From Bacteroidales bacterium CF (GTDB lineage: Bacteria; Bacteroidota; Bacteroidia; Bacteroidales; UBA932), in NCBI GenBank assembly GCA_000473305.1, contig CP006772.1, forward strand, positions 930,001 to 994,000: 64,000 nucleotides of DNA, written 5' to 3'. The translations under genes and the position numbers were made by a program. The notes below the pieces were generated by a model. It made no database searches. It was not told where the DNA came from and saw only the letters and a list, made by a program, of their open reading frames with translations. Below, one piece after another: positions 45,256 through 55,269 of the stretch. Every line of letters starts with the position of its first letter. Position 1 is the first letter of the stretch.

Positions 45256-46054
45256 GGGGCGAATCAGGCTCCTTTTTCATGTAATTGTATTCCAGCCTGT
45301 CAACAAGACGAGGGAAGAATTTATTTAGTATTACAGTTAGTTTTCCTACAGGTGTCAGGACTATCTGAGCTTTTCTCTTTTCAATACCTTTTATGAGGTG
45401 TCTTGCACACTCATCTGCAGTCATCATTGAGGCTTCGTCTCTTGGAGTCTCACCCTGACGAGAGCCGTCAGATACAAGAGCCTCCTCCCGGATATTTGAA
45501 GCTGTGAATCCAGGGGCGAATATCATTACATGTAAATCGTCCTTGAGGTGTTCAACCCTGAGGGTGTCTAGAAATCCGTAAATAGCAAATTTTGATGAGG
45601 AGTAACCGGTACGGGCAGGCAAACCTTTGAAGCCGGCTATCGATATTACTCCGACAATTGACCCATGTGTCTTTAAAATATGGGGCAAGGCATATTTTGT
45701 ACAATACACCGTGCCCCAGAAATTTACATCCATGAGTCTTTTTATAACAGAAAGATCAAGGTCTTTAAACATTGCTCTCATAGATATCCCGGCATTGTTG
45801 ACCAGTATGTCGGCTCTTCCGAAACGGGCAATCGTCTGCTCTATGAGATTCTTACAATCACTTTCAGAAGATACGTCTGTCTTTATCGATAGTACCTCGG
45901 TAACAGATGAAAGTTCCTTGTCTATTTCAAGCAATTTATCCAGGCGGCGGGCAGCCAATACAATCTTAGCACCCTTATGTGCAAAAGCCCTTGCTGCAGC
46001 AAGCCCGATACCGGAACTCGCTCCTGTGATTATTACAACCTTGTCTTTAAGCAT
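45248..46054 (-). CDS. Short-chain dehydrogenase, possible 3-ketosphinganine reductase
   Basis: A 268-residue SDR. The N-terminal TGASSGIGLA binds NAD(P), NNAGIS follows, and the catalytic Tyr and Lys lie in TGYSSSKFAIYG. It lies 10 bp downstream of the serine palmitoyltransferase gene on the same strand. The next step of sphingolipid synthesis is reduction of 3-ketosphinganine by an SDR (KDSR), so this is a good candidate. In Bacteroides the reductase is encoded elsewhere, so linkage is suggestive only. Confidence 0.8.
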   Translation of the reverse strand: MLKDKVVIITGASSGIGLAAARAFAHKGAKIVLAARRLDKLLEIDKELSSVTEVLSIKTDVSSESDCKNLIEQTIARFGRADILVNNAGISMRAMFKDLDLSVIKRLMDVNFWGTVYCTKYALPHILKTHGSIVGVISIAGFKGLPARTGYSSSKFAIYGFLDTLRVEHLKDDLHVMIFAPGFTASNIREEALVSDGSRQGETPRDEASMMTADECARHLIKGIEKRKAQIVLTPVGKLTVILNKFFPRLVDRLEYNYMKKEPDSPLK

Positions 46055-46064
46055 CTTTTATTAT

Positions 46065-47318
46065 CTACACAATAGCTTTGTTCTGCATTTCGCTGCCTTT
46101 GTACATACCGGATTTAAGATTTTCGGCAATTTTTGCGAATACGTTGAGTGTGTACTCTACATCTTCCAGGGAGTGCATGGCAGTAGGAATAATCCTGAAC
46201 ATTATTACTCCCTTAGGCACTACAGGATAGATTACAACCGAGCAGAAAACTTTGTGATTCTCCCTGAGATCCACACAAATATTTGTCGCCTCAACAACGT
46301 CTCCCTGAAGGAATACAGGTGTTACACAAGCCTCAGCTTTTCCGATATCAAAACCTCTTTTTCTTAAGCCATCCTGCAAAGCTCTTGTAATTATCCATAA
46401 TTTTTCACGAAGTTCAGGCCTGGTCCTGATTAATTCCAAACGTTTCAGGTTGCCCATTACAAGTGGCATAGGAAGAGACTTTGCATAAATCTGCGAACGT
46501 AGGTTGTACCTCAGAAAGTTTATAATTGATGCAGGACCTGCAACAAAACCGCCTATAGATGCCATAGACTTTGCAAACGCTCCGAAGTAAAGGTCGATAT
46601 CATCCATAACATTGAAGTGTTCTGAAGTACCGCGGCCATTGGCTCCCATCACTCCAAAACCATGAGCATCGTCAATGAGAATTCTGAATTTATACTTTTT
46701 CTTAAGCTCAACAATCTTGTCAAGGCTTCCAAGGGCTCCGGTCATACCATATACACCCTCTGTTATGAGAAGAATGCCGCCACCTGTCTCAGCGACAAGC
46801 TTGGTTGCTCTTTGAAGCGCTTTCTCACATTTTTCAATATCGTTGTGAGGATATACAATACGCTGTCCCATATGAAGCCTTACACCATCCATAATGCAGG
46901 CGTGAGCTTCAGAGTCATATACAATAATATCATGTCTTGTAACCAGCGCGTCAATTGTAGAGACCATTCCCTGATAACCGAAGTTAAATAGGTATGCGTC
47001 TTCTTTTAATTCAAAATCAGCAAGTTCGCGTTCGAGTTGCTCGTGATACTTGGTCTGTCCGGACATCATGCGAGCACCCATAGGGTAGCCCAATCCCCAT
47101 TCAGCAGCAGCATCCGCATCAGCCTTTCTGACCTCAGGGTGATTTGCCAATCCTAGATAGTTGTTAAAAGTCCAGGCAAGGACCTCTTTCCCGTTGAATA
47201 TCATTCTCGGCTGAATAGGACCTTCAAGTTTTGGATAAGCGAAATATCCGTGAGCCTTTGTTCTGTACTGTCCTAAAGGACCGCCTTCGTCGTTAATAAT
47301 TCTATCAAAAATATCCAT
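46065..47318 (-). CDS. spt: Serine palmitoyltransferase
   Basis: A 417-residue PLP enzyme of the alpha-oxoamine synthase family. It condenses L-serine with an acyl-CoA to 3-ketosphinganine, the first step of sphingolipid synthesis. Conserved parts are WTFNNYLGLANHPEV, SEAHACIMDGVRLH, TEGVYGMTG, LIDDAHGFGVMG and the PLP lysine K250 in FAKSMASIGGF. The close relatives KBL and BioF share this core; the N-terminal EGGPLGQYRTKAHGYFAYPK-type segment and YPVVPKGVIMFRI favour the Bacteroidota Spt group. The gene precedes the SDR candidate for the next step. Confidence 0.88.
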   Translation of the reverse strand: MDIFDRIINDEGGPLGQYRTKAHGYFAYPKLEGPIQPRMIFNGKEVLAWTFNNYLGLANHPEVRKADADAAAEWGLGYPMGARMMSGQTKYHEQLERELADFELKEDAYLFNFGYQGMVSTIDALVTRHDIIVYDSEAHACIMDGVRLHMGQRIVYPHNDIEKCEKALQRATKLVAETGGGILLITEGVYGMTGALGSLDKIVELKKKYKFRILIDDAHGFGVMGANGRGTSEHFNVMDDIDLYFGAFAKSMASIGGFVAGPASIINFLRYNLRSQIYAKSLPMPLVMGNLKRLELIRTRPELREKLWIITRALQDGLRKRGFDIGKAEACVTPVFLQGDVVEATNICVDLRENHKVFCSVVIYPVVPKGVIMFRIIPTAMHSLEDVEYTLNVFAKIAENLKSGMYKGSEMQNKAIV

Positions 47319-47332
47319 CTGTTGTATAATAA

Positions 47333-48259
47333 TTATGTGTATCTCAATTTTCTCCCAACCCTGAGCAGAGAGCTTCTCCTTATCCCATTAAGAGAACATA
47401 GTCTTGAAACAGAGACACCGGTTCTCATGGCAATTCTTCCTAAGGTGTCACCCCTGCGGATAGTCCAGTAACGTCTTTTCGAAATCTCTTTTTTATATTG
47501 GAAATTATTTGCGGAAAGCTGGAATTTATCGAATTTAACCGTTTGTGACTCAAAATCAATAAGATCATGGGGGTTAATCGGGTTGCCAAGGTATCTGGTT
47601 TCGAAATGAAGGTGATACCCTGTCGAGCGCCCGGTACTTCCTCCCAGACCGATAATACTTCCGGAACGGATTGTGTCACCGGGATTTACAAGGATGTTGT
47701 TCAAATGACCGTAAAGAGTCTCAAGACCATTGAAATGCCTTACAAGTATATAATAACCGTAACCTCTCCTGTCATATCTTGTCAGTCTTACAACACCATC
47801 AAAGGCACAGAGAACAGAGTCATTCCTTTCAACTTTCAGGTCTATTCCATAATGGTACCTCCATCTTCTAAAGCCAAAATCAGAGGTAACATATTTCATA
47901 GAAGGGGGGCAATATCCCGATAGGTCCAGCGTGACTGTGTCTTTCATGTTGACCAGATCTACCTGATATGGATTTATTTTACTGTCGCTCCATATATCGT
48001 ACTCTTCAGGCATGTCGGATATCTCACATCCTCTGTCAAATTCAATAAGGTCAGGAATAGTCCTTGAATAGTTCAACCCAAATATTTCCGAAGAGTAGTC
48101 AGGAGTGTAAACTGGAATATCCGGCAGTATTACTGTCGGTTTGATCGGTAGCAGTACGACCTCACGTTTCTTTGATTTTCCATCTGCTGTTATGACGAAT
48201 GAAAATGTCAGGAATATAAGCAGCAGCGATATAAGTTTAAGGTTATCAGTATCAGGCAT
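47333..48259 (-). CDS. M23 (LytM) peptidase with C-terminal LysM domain
   Basis: A 308-residue exported protein starting at ATG 48259, where it overlaps the gyrB stop by 8 bp. A signal or anchor segment (LISLLLIFLTFSFVITADG) is followed by the LytM domain (HYGIDLKV, LETLYGHL, YHLHFE), which holds the expected zinc ligands His, Asp and HxH. A LysM-like repeat (YWTIRRGDTLGRIAMRTGVSV) ends the protein. It likely cuts peptidoglycan crosslinks, or activates amidases, at the cell envelope. Confidence 0.88.
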   Translation of the reverse strand: MPDTDNLKLISLLLIFLTFSFVITADGKSKKREVVLLPIKPTVILPDIPVYTPDYSSEIFGLNYSRTIPDLIEFDRGCEISDMPEEYDIWSDSKINPYQVDLVNMKDTVTLDLSGYCPPSMKYVTSDFGFRRWRYHYGIDLKVERNDSVLCAFDGVVRLTRYDRRGYGYYILVRHFNGLETLYGHLNNILVNPGDTIRSGSIIGLGGSTGRSTGYHLHFETRYLGNPINPHDLIDFESQTVKFDKFQLSANNFQYKKEISKRRYWTIRRGDTLGRIAMRTGVSVSRLCSLNGIRRSSLLRVGRKLRYT

Positions 48260-50246
48260 CGATATTTGCGTATTTTGCGTGTGCTTCAATAAATTCCCTT
48301 CTAGGTGGTACATCGTCTCCCATCAACATGGAGAAAATCCTGTCTGCCTCTGCCGCATTCTCGATATCCACCTGGCGGAGGATTCGTGTCTCAGGATTCA
48401 TTGTTGTGTCCCATAGCTGAACAGCGTTCATCTCTCCGAGACCTTTGTATCGCTGAACATGTAATCCGCTCTCCTTGCCCTGACCTAACCTCTCAATAGT
48501 GGCCTTTCTCTCCTCCTCAGTCCAGCAATATTGCTCCTGTTTGCCTTTCTTTACCAGGTATAGAGGCGGTGTAGCTATATATACATATCCGTTCTTGATA
48601 AGATCCTGCATGTAACGGAAAAAGAAGGTCAGTATAAGTGTTGCAATGTGGCTTCCGTCGACATCGGCATCCGTCATGATAACCACTTTGTGGTAACGAA
48701 GTTTGGTTATATTCAGCGCTTTGCTGTCATCTTCAGTGCCGACAGTGACACCAAGAGCTGTATAGATATTACGGATCTCTTCACTTTCAAAAACTTTGTG
48801 TTCCATAGCCTTTTCAACATTCAGAATCTTTCCTCTGAGTGGAAGGATTGCCTGGAACATTCTGTCTCGTCCAGTCTTGGCTGTTCCACCCGCAGAATCT
48901 CCCTCAACCAGGAAAATCTCGCATTTAGAAGCATCCCTGTCAGAACAGTCTGCCAACTTTCCGGGCAGCCCCGAGCCGGACATGACTGTCTTCCTCTGTA
49001 CCAACTCTCTCGCTTTTCTGGCTGCGTGCCTTGCTGTTGCAGCAAGTATCACCTTGTCAATGATGGCTCTGGCATCTTTTGGATTCTCCTCGAGATAATT
49101 TTCCAAAGCGGCTGTGGTAGCCTGTGACACAGATGCCATTACCTCGGGATTTCCAAGTTTCGTCTTGGTCTGGCCTTCAAACTGAGGTTCTTGTACTTTT
49201 ACTGAAATTATGGCTGTCAGACCCTCTCTGAAATCGGATGCATCAATGTCAAACTTGAGTTTTGAAAGCATGCCGTTTTTGTCAGCGTAGTTTTTCAGTG
49301 TTGTGGTGAGACCTCTTCTGAATCCGCTGAGGTGTGTACCTCCCTCGATTGTATTAATGTTGTTTACATATGAGTGTACATTTTCGGAAAATCCGTTATT
49401 GTACTGCATTGCAATCTCAATCGGGATCCCGGTCTTGTCGTTTTCAAGATAAATAGGTTTCTCTGTAAGTTTATCCCTTGTCCCGTCCAGATATTGGACG
49501 AATTCTAAAAGACCAAGCTCAGAGTAGAATACCTCCTTCTTAACTTTATTCTCAACCTCTTCGATGTTTCCGTTTCCATCTTTCTCTTCGGTATTCTCAC
49601 GCAGGTCGGTTAGTGTGAGTTTGATCCCCTTATTGAGGAAGGCTAGTTCCCGTAACCTGGTTGCCAGTATCTCATAGTTGTATACTGTTCCCATTGTGAA
49701 AATTTCAGAATCCGGTTTGAAGGTTATGATTGTTCCGGTTCTGTCTGAATTGCCCTCTTCTTTAACCGAATATAAAGGAATACCTTTTGAATACTCCTGA
49801 ATGAATTTCTTTCCCTCACGGTGAATCTCGGCAGTCAAATGAGAGGAGAGGGCATTCACACATGAGACACCGACTCCGTGAAGTCCTCCCGAAACTTTAT
49901 ATGAATCTTTGCTGAATTTTCCTCCGGCATGTAGAACTGTCAGGACAACTTCAAGAGCAGATTTTCCCTCTTTTTCATGCATACCTGTAGGTATACCACG
50001 GCCGTTATCTGTGACACTTATCGAATTGTCAGGATTAATAATAACATCAATGTCTGTACAGTAGCCCGCCAAGGCTTCGTCAATGGAGTTATCCACAACC
50101 TCGTATACCAAATGGTGTAATCCCCTTGAACCAATGTCTCCTATGTACATTGAAGGCCTTTTCCTGACTGCCTCTAATCCCTCTAAAACTTGAATACTGT
50201 CAGCAGAATAGCCACCACCGACAATCGCAGATTCTTTTTCCTTCAT
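48252..50246 (-). CDS. gyrB: DNA gyrase subunit B
   Basis: A 664-residue type IIA topoisomerase ATPase subunit. Starts at ATG 50246 (MKEKESAIVGGG); a codon 10 residues upstream is possible. It has the GHKL ATP fold (VVDNSIDEALAG, DNGRGIPTG, GGLHGVGVSCVNAL), the transducer lysine region, and the Toprim part (FLVEGDSAGGTA, DADVDGSHI), plus a C-terminal QRYKGLGEMN. The pattern is GyrB, not ParE. Supercoils DNA with GyrA, which is not in the window. Confidence 0.96.
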   Translation of the reverse strand: MKEKESAIVGGGYSADSIQVLEGLEAVRKRPSMYIGDIGSRGLHHLVYEVVDNSIDEALAGYCTDIDVIINPDNSISVTDNGRGIPTGMHEKEGKSALEVVLTVLHAGGKFSKDSYKVSGGLHGVGVSCVNALSSHLTAEIHREGKKFIQEYSKGIPLYSVKEEGNSDRTGTIITFKPDSEIFTMGTVYNYEILATRLRELAFLNKGIKLTLTDLRENTEEKDGNGNIEEVENKVKKEVFYSELGLLEFVQYLDGTRDKLTEKPIYLENDKTGIPIEIAMQYNNGFSENVHSYVNNINTIEGGTHLSGFRRGLTTTLKNYADKNGMLSKLKFDIDASDFREGLTAIISVKVQEPQFEGQTKTKLGNPEVMASVSQATTAALENYLEENPKDARAIIDKVILAATARHAARKARELVQRKTVMSGSGLPGKLADCSDRDASKCEIFLVEGDSAGGTAKTGRDRMFQAILPLRGKILNVEKAMEHKVFESEEIRNIYTALGVTVGTEDDSKALNITKLRYHKVVIMTDADVDGSHIATLILTFFFRYMQDLIKNGYVYIATPPLYLVKKGKQEQYCWTEEERKATIERLGQGKESGLHVQRYKGLGEMNAVQLWDTTMNPETRILRQVDIENAAEADRIFSMLMGDDVPPRREFIEAHAKYANIDA

Positions 50247-50354
50247 TTTGAAATTTATCTCTTTTAAAAGAAACAAAGTTACAAAAAATCACTAAAAAAA
50301 CCTAATAATTTTATTTAATTATCAGGTTTATCTACTTGTCTAATAGTCTGATTG

Positions 50355-52166
50355 TCAGAACTTAAACACAACTCCAAGCCCGCCTCCGACACCCGGATTA
50401 CCATAGTTGAGGTAGTAAAGGTCATTGGTGTTCAGCAAATTGTTTACTTTAAGGTAGAATGATAGATTGCGGTTGTATGCGTATGTCAAATCAAGGTTGA
50501 CAACTGCAAATGCGGGGATTGTCACAGACGACTCTTCATTCATGGCATCGTTCCGGTCATAGTAAGCAAGAGTCTTGCCTGAGGACCTGTAGTGTATAGT
50601 AATGCCTGCGATTATCCTTTCACGCCAGTTGTATCTTCCGAATGCTCTTGTCTCAAATTCAGGAATATTAAATACGGTCGATCCGTCCTTATTGTCACAT
50701 TTGCTGTAGATCATGCTTAAACCTGACTCCACAGCGTCTGATTTCCAGAAAACCTCGCCTCCTGCAGACATCTTGTTCATATCTTTATATGAGGCAATAA
50801 AAGTATTGACAGGACCATACATGTTATCTGTAAAATGGAACATGGTCATATAACCTTTGTATTCATTGTAGCCGGCCCATACATTGTATGAGAGCCTCTC
50901 GCGTACCTCTCCCTTGAACCCGGCTCTGACAATTAGTGGTTCTCTGGTGTTCCTGACACTTATCGAAGGTGTAATCCACGGATTGAGATCCATCATCTGA
51001 CTGTAGGTTCTGAATTGGTTATTTCCATCCACAGAGGCATAAAACCATAGTTTTTCCCTTGAAAGCTCATATGAGAGTGCCCCCCTGAAGTAAACACTGA
51101 ATGCGTCCTCACTCTTGTCTACATATTTACCGAGTTTTAAACCGACTTCGAAAATCCACTTGTTTTTATTAAACAGATAGCGTGGATAGACATCCACATT
51201 GTACCTGTCAAGTTTTTGTGAGTTGATGCTGTTTGCCGCTTGATACTCCAGGTCAATCAGAAACCGGTGATGTTTGGCAAATACAGGTCCGAGAGTAGCC
51301 TTTGCGTCAACATAGTTCTCTTCGTTCGAATAAAATGGATTATAATAATTCTGATCAGCATCAAGCATCTCCAGATACTTTACATTATCATTGATATAGT
51401 TGTATTTTAAGTTAAAGTCGTAATAGAAATAATTTGATTTCTTGTTTGTAGATCTTAGATAGAGGTTTGCTCCCAATCTGTCAAAAGAGTGGGATAGTGT
51501 GTCTTTTAGGTAGGATGTTGTGCCCCATCTTGCGTCTGGAGCAATGAAGACATTGTTTATCTGATATATACTGTCGTTGAATCCGTAGAAGCTGAAAAAA
51601 TTCCTGTCGTATTCCAGGTTCAGACCGATCTCTCCTTTCTCAAAACTATGGCCGGCATTAATTCCAAGGTTGTTTTTGCTGTAGGGTGCCTTTGTCAGCC
51701 TTTCTGACTTAAGCGCCTCTGCCCCTTCAAGCTTGATCCGGTTCAAATCACCCCAGAAGGAGTCATGTTTTCCATATAATGTAAGGGTGAAATTTGATGG
51801 CAGGGTGGGTTGAAAATATATGTCAACATGAGGATTCAGTGGGATGTTCACACCAAAGTTTCCATACAGAATAGGATAACGGCTCTTTGCCCCGCGCTCA
51901 ATCTGTGCAGAGGGAAGGGGAGAGAACTCGTAAAGGTTTGCTATGGGTTTGTCAAAAATTGAGTAGTCAAAATTGAGATTGAAATTTCCCAGTGAGTCCG
52001 GGTATTCAGGCTTGATTCTTCCCTTCTGGATCTCCAGAAGATAAGCATCGAAATCCCTCCTTACCTCAAGAGTCGGGTCAATTTTTTGTTGCGCGGAGGC
52101 AGGCTGAGAAATAGAGAGCAGAGCCAGAACTCCGATAACAGTATATATGTTGATAATAGTTCTCAT
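50355..52166 (-). CDS. TonB-receptor-like outer-membrane barrel without plug
   Basis: A 603-residue exported barrel. The signal peptide ends near ASAQQ. After a short N-terminal part (DPTLEVRRDFDAYLLEIQKG) the chain is long, aromatic-rich amphipathic strands to the end GGLGVVFKF, as in the barrels of TonB-dependent receptors. There is no plug domain or TonB box, and no SusD gene beside it. It is 10 bp downstream of the large TPR gene. Similar pairs occur in Bacteroidota but their role is not clear. Confidence 0.75.
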   Translation of the reverse strand: MRTIINIYTVIGVLALLSISQPASAQQKIDPTLEVRRDFDAYLLEIQKGRIKPEYPDSLGNFNLNFDYSIFDKPIANLYEFSPLPSAQIERGAKSRYPILYGNFGVNIPLNPHVDIYFQPTLPSNFTLTLYGKHDSFWGDLNRIKLEGAEALKSERLTKAPYSKNNLGINAGHSFEKGEIGLNLEYDRNFFSFYGFNDSIYQINNVFIAPDARWGTTSYLKDTLSHSFDRLGANLYLRSTNKKSNYFYYDFNLKYNYINDNVKYLEMLDADQNYYNPFYSNEENYVDAKATLGPVFAKHHRFLIDLEYQAANSINSQKLDRYNVDVYPRYLFNKNKWIFEVGLKLGKYVDKSEDAFSVYFRGALSYELSREKLWFYASVDGNNQFRTYSQMMDLNPWITPSISVRNTREPLIVRAGFKGEVRERLSYNVWAGYNEYKGYMTMFHFTDNMYGPVNTFIASYKDMNKMSAGGEVFWKSDAVESGLSMIYSKCDNKDGSTVFNIPEFETRAFGRYNWRERIIAGITIHYRSSGKTLAYYDRNDAMNEESSVTIPAFAVVNLDLTYAYNRNLSFYLKVNNLLNTNDLYYLNYGNPGVGGGLGVVFKF

Positions 52167-52176
52167 GCTTAAGGTT

Positions 52177-55100
52177 TTATTTTGTCTTTTTTGAAATTTT
52201 TGAAAGCCTCATTTTTACCTGGTCTGCAATATCATCTTTAGATGTAGATTTATATGAATCGAGGATGCTTTTGAATGTAGCCTCCGCCTGTTCCCAGTCC
52301 TCCCTTTCGGCATAGCTGTCTCCCAATAAGATAAAACTCTTGGCAAGCCAGTATGTCTGAGGTGTATTTGAGTCAGAAAAGGCAAAGACCTCTTTTTCCA
52401 CGGTTGAAAAGTCTCCGTTATCAAATGCATTGGTGATAATCATATACTGACACTCAGCACCCTCCGGTACAGCTTTGTTTTTTGCAATCTCTTTCAGGAT
52501 TGGGAGAGCTTTGGTCCTTTCACCAAGCAAAAAATATGATTTGGCCAGGACATATTTCACTCTTCCTCTATCGGATTCATCCAGATTCTGAACTTGTATC
52601 TTCTGAGCCTCAGCCACAGCATTTTCATATTGCTTGTCCATAAAGAATGAGTTGATCCGCCCAACCTCTGCCTCGGTCTTGTTATTTGGCAACTTGGCAA
52701 TTATGCTTAAAGTAGAGTATCCCTCAAGGGCTTTTTTATATTTCTCCAGCCTGTATGCAATTCTGGCATAGTTTAAAGTTGCCAGTTCTACAAAAGAGCC
52801 TTCTCCTTGCTGCATCACCTTCATGTATGCATCAAGGGCAAGTTCGGGCTTGTCGGATTTCATATAAAGTTCCCCTAGATAGTAATATACCTGTGAAAGC
52901 TTGATGCTTGAAGGGTATTTTGTTGTGAAAGAGGTAAGAGAACTGATGGCTCCGGCAGTATTCCCCGAGAGATAGAGTTTTTCGGCAGAGTTGAACAACA
53001 TCAGCTCCTTGTCCCCGGCAGATTTTGTGGTGGATAACCCTTTCTGATCAAGATAGGCAAGGAACTCCTCGGCCTCACCCTTCTCCTGGTAAATATTCTC
53101 CAGCCCGGCAATGGCACTTTGTGCTTCAGGAGAGTCAGGACCTTGTTCAAGTATCTTTTTGTAATAGGCTGTCGCACCTTCATTGTCCTGCATGTTAAGG
53201 CTTATCAGTCCGAGTTCCAGCAATGCTTTTGTGTAATATGGACTCTCCCGGTACTCTTCGCTAAGCTCCTTGAAATACTGTACAGCCTCGCTGTTCGCCC
53301 CTGTCTGGACAAGTGTCCTCCCAAGCTCATACAGGACTTCAGGATAATATCTGTTCTTAACTTTCGAATTTACAACCTCTTTTAGAACATCAACCTTTTT
53401 CCTGTCATCACCGATAAGTCCGTATGAAACCGACATCTGGTACCTGGCATAAGTGTACGAAATCTGATCTTTCGCGCTGACATCAGAATATATGTCAATT
53501 GCGGCGTTATAGTTTTTCTGCATAAAATGACAATCACCTGACCTTAACCTTGCCTCAGTGACGAATGAAGGGGCAGAGGATGAATTAGCGAGATATTTTC
53601 TGAATGTCTCCTCGGCCCTTTTATAATCAGGAAGTTTGAAATAACCGTAAGCAAGGTTGAATAGCGCCAAAGGGTATTCGGCCGTTTTTCTGAAGCTCAG
53701 TTCTTTGCCGGTTAACTCCTGGTTTATCTCTATCGATTTCTGGAATTGTCCGTTCCTGTAGTATGCCTCGGCAAGCCAGAAAGATGCAAGATTCTTCAGA
53801 TATATATTGCCGCCTGTGTTGTCAATTGATAGTTCAAGATATTGAATAGCATCGCGATATCCTCCAAGATCAACCAACTCCATTCCTCTCAGAAAAGAGG
53901 CCTTCTGCAGGTTCTGACGATCCCTGTCTGTAGGACGTTTTATAAGTTTAAGAGCTTCTACTGCAGATTTATAATCTCCCGAAACAAGATAGTGGCTTGC
54001 TATATAATTCTGGATCTCGTTGAATTTAGTGTCTGGAGGAGAGTATGTGGAGAGATAGTTCTGGAACTTGGATATATCTGAATTAAGGTCAAATGAGAGC
54101 TTTGCATAGTTGAACATTGCATCCTCTTTGAGAAGCTGGTCGAAATTCATTTCAGAGGCCTCTTTGAAAAAGGTCAGGGCCTGCTGTTTATTTTTCATCT
54201 CAGCGTAGCAGAATCCCATGTGATACTTTGCATTTTGAGTAAGGGAGTCTGAAGTGGCTATAATTTTTCCGAATGATTCGACGGCAAGTTTGTAACTCTT
54301 GAGTTTATATGAGATCATTCCCTGGTAGTAAAGATCATTTCTGGATAGGGAGGCGCTGTTTTGAGAGTATTTGTCAAAATATGACTGTGCCTTTTGAGTC
54401 TCCCCCTTGTCGTAGTATGCCTCAGAGAGCATCCTTGCTGTCTTTGTCCTGAACTCTTCCGAGAGCAGTTCATAGAGAAGTTCTCCGTTTTTGATAACGG
54501 AGTCATAATCCTTGAGCATGAAATCGGATTCGAGAGTATAAAACCTGGCAAGAAGGCTGAATCTTGAATCACCCGAGATCTTTGCAAATCCGGCCTTGGC
54601 CTCCTTGAACTCCTTGAGCATGTAGTGGATATATGCCGAGTAATAACAGGCAGGGTTGGAATATGTGGTATATGGGCCAGAGTACAAGGCGTCAAAAATT
54701 GACAGGGCCTTGATGAGGTTTCCTACACGCATGTGGGAATAACCAAGTCTGAAATTGAATTCGGCAACCTGTCCCTTATTCAGGTTTTTGATGTCAATTT
54801 TGTTAAGAAGCTCTAGGGCACGACCGAAATCTTCCTCATTGAAAAATGATGTGGCAAAACTCAGGTATATAGAGCCAAGCTGGTTTGAGTAGGGGTAGTT
54901 TGCCTCATAGTCTTTAACAACTGCTTCTTTGTTAGGTTTGTTGAGTTCGATGGCTATAAGTACTTTATAACCTTCAGCCTCAGCCCGCCTTATAACCATA
55001 TCCTCTGATATGAGTGACAGAGCCTTGTCAAATTCGACTTCAGCAGATTGATAGAGGAATTTATTGTAAAGTTCCACACCTCTGTTGTAGTGTCTTGAGT

Positions 55101-55197
55101 AGTTAAATCCCGGATGTTGGTCCTGTGCTGATGCAACGGTGATTGAAAAGAAGAGTGTACATAGTACGAAACTACATCTTTTTATTAGTCTATTCAT
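52177..55197 (-). CDS. Large exported tetratricopeptide-repeat protein
   Basis: A 1006-residue protein beginning at ATG 55197 (MNRLIKRCSFVLC). The signal peptide ends near VASAQ. Nearly all of the remainder is TPR-type helical repeats (for example AEFNFRLGYSHMRVGNLIKALSIFDALY, seen as pairs of helices) spaced about 34-36 residues. It is presumably a periplasmic or outer-membrane-associated scaffold. The next gene is the plugless barrel, 10 bp on, so the two probably act as a unit. Divergent from the ftsE-like gene through overlapping promoters at 55234-55250. Confidence 0.8.
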   Translation of the reverse strand: MNRLIKRCSFVLCTLFFSITVASAQDQHPGFNYSRHYNRGVELYNKFLYQSAEVEFDKALSLISEDMVIRRAEAEGYKVLIAIELNKPNKEAVVKDYEANYPYSNQLGSIYLSFATSFFNEEDFGRALELLNKIDIKNLNKGQVAEFNFRLGYSHMRVGNLIKALSIFDALYSGPYTTYSNPACYYSAYIHYMLKEFKEAKAGFAKISGDSRFSLLARFYTLESDFMLKDYDSVIKNGELLYELLSEEFRTKTARMLSEAYYDKGETQKAQSYFDKYSQNSASLSRNDLYYQGMISYKLKSYKLAVESFGKIIATSDSLTQNAKYHMGFCYAEMKNKQQALTFFKEASEMNFDQLLKEDAMFNYAKLSFDLNSDISKFQNYLSTYSPPDTKFNEIQNYIASHYLVSGDYKSAVEALKLIKRPTDRDRQNLQKASFLRGMELVDLGGYRDAIQYLELSIDNTGGNIYLKNLASFWLAEAYYRNGQFQKSIEINQELTGKELSFRKTAEYPLALFNLAYGYFKLPDYKRAEETFRKYLANSSSAPSFVTEARLRSGDCHFMQKNYNAAIDIYSDVSAKDQISYTYARYQMSVSYGLIGDDRKKVDVLKEVVNSKVKNRYYPEVLYELGRTLVQTGANSEAVQYFKELSEEYRESPYYTKALLELGLISLNMQDNEGATAYYKKILEQGPDSPEAQSAIAGLENIYQEKGEAEEFLAYLDQKGLSTTKSAGDKELMLFNSAEKLYLSGNTAGAISSLTSFTTKYPSSIKLSQVYYYLGELYMKSDKPELALDAYMKVMQQGEGSFVELATLNYARIAYRLEKYKKALEGYSTLSIIAKLPNNKTEAEVGRINSFFMDKQYENAVAEAQKIQVQNLDESDRGRVKYVLAKSYFLLGERTKALPILKEIAKNKAVPEGAECQYMIITNAFDNGDFSTVEKEVFAFSDSNTPQTYWLAKSFILLGDSYAEREDWEQAEATFKSILDSYKSTSKDDIADQVKMRLSKISKKTK

Positions 55198-55233
55198 CGA
55201 AGAAATTATTTTACCAAATAATGGTTTAGGTTT

Positions 55234-55250
55234 CAAATTTAGTAATTTTG
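55234..55250. promoter_or_regulatory. Divergent -7 elements between TPR gene and ftsE-like gene
   Basis: Minus strand TAAATTTG (55241-55234) and plus strand TAATTTTG (55243-55250), both TAnnTTTG matches, are placed back to back only 1 bp apart. No matching TTG at -33 for either is convincing. Confidence 0.45.
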
Positions 55251-55269
55251 TAAGTAAATAGCTAAAATT

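Noticed and set aside
45627-46367. 246-codon open frame on the plus strand
   Set aside because: It is antisense to the SDR and serine palmitoyltransferase genes, has no family similarity, and is explained by their codon use.
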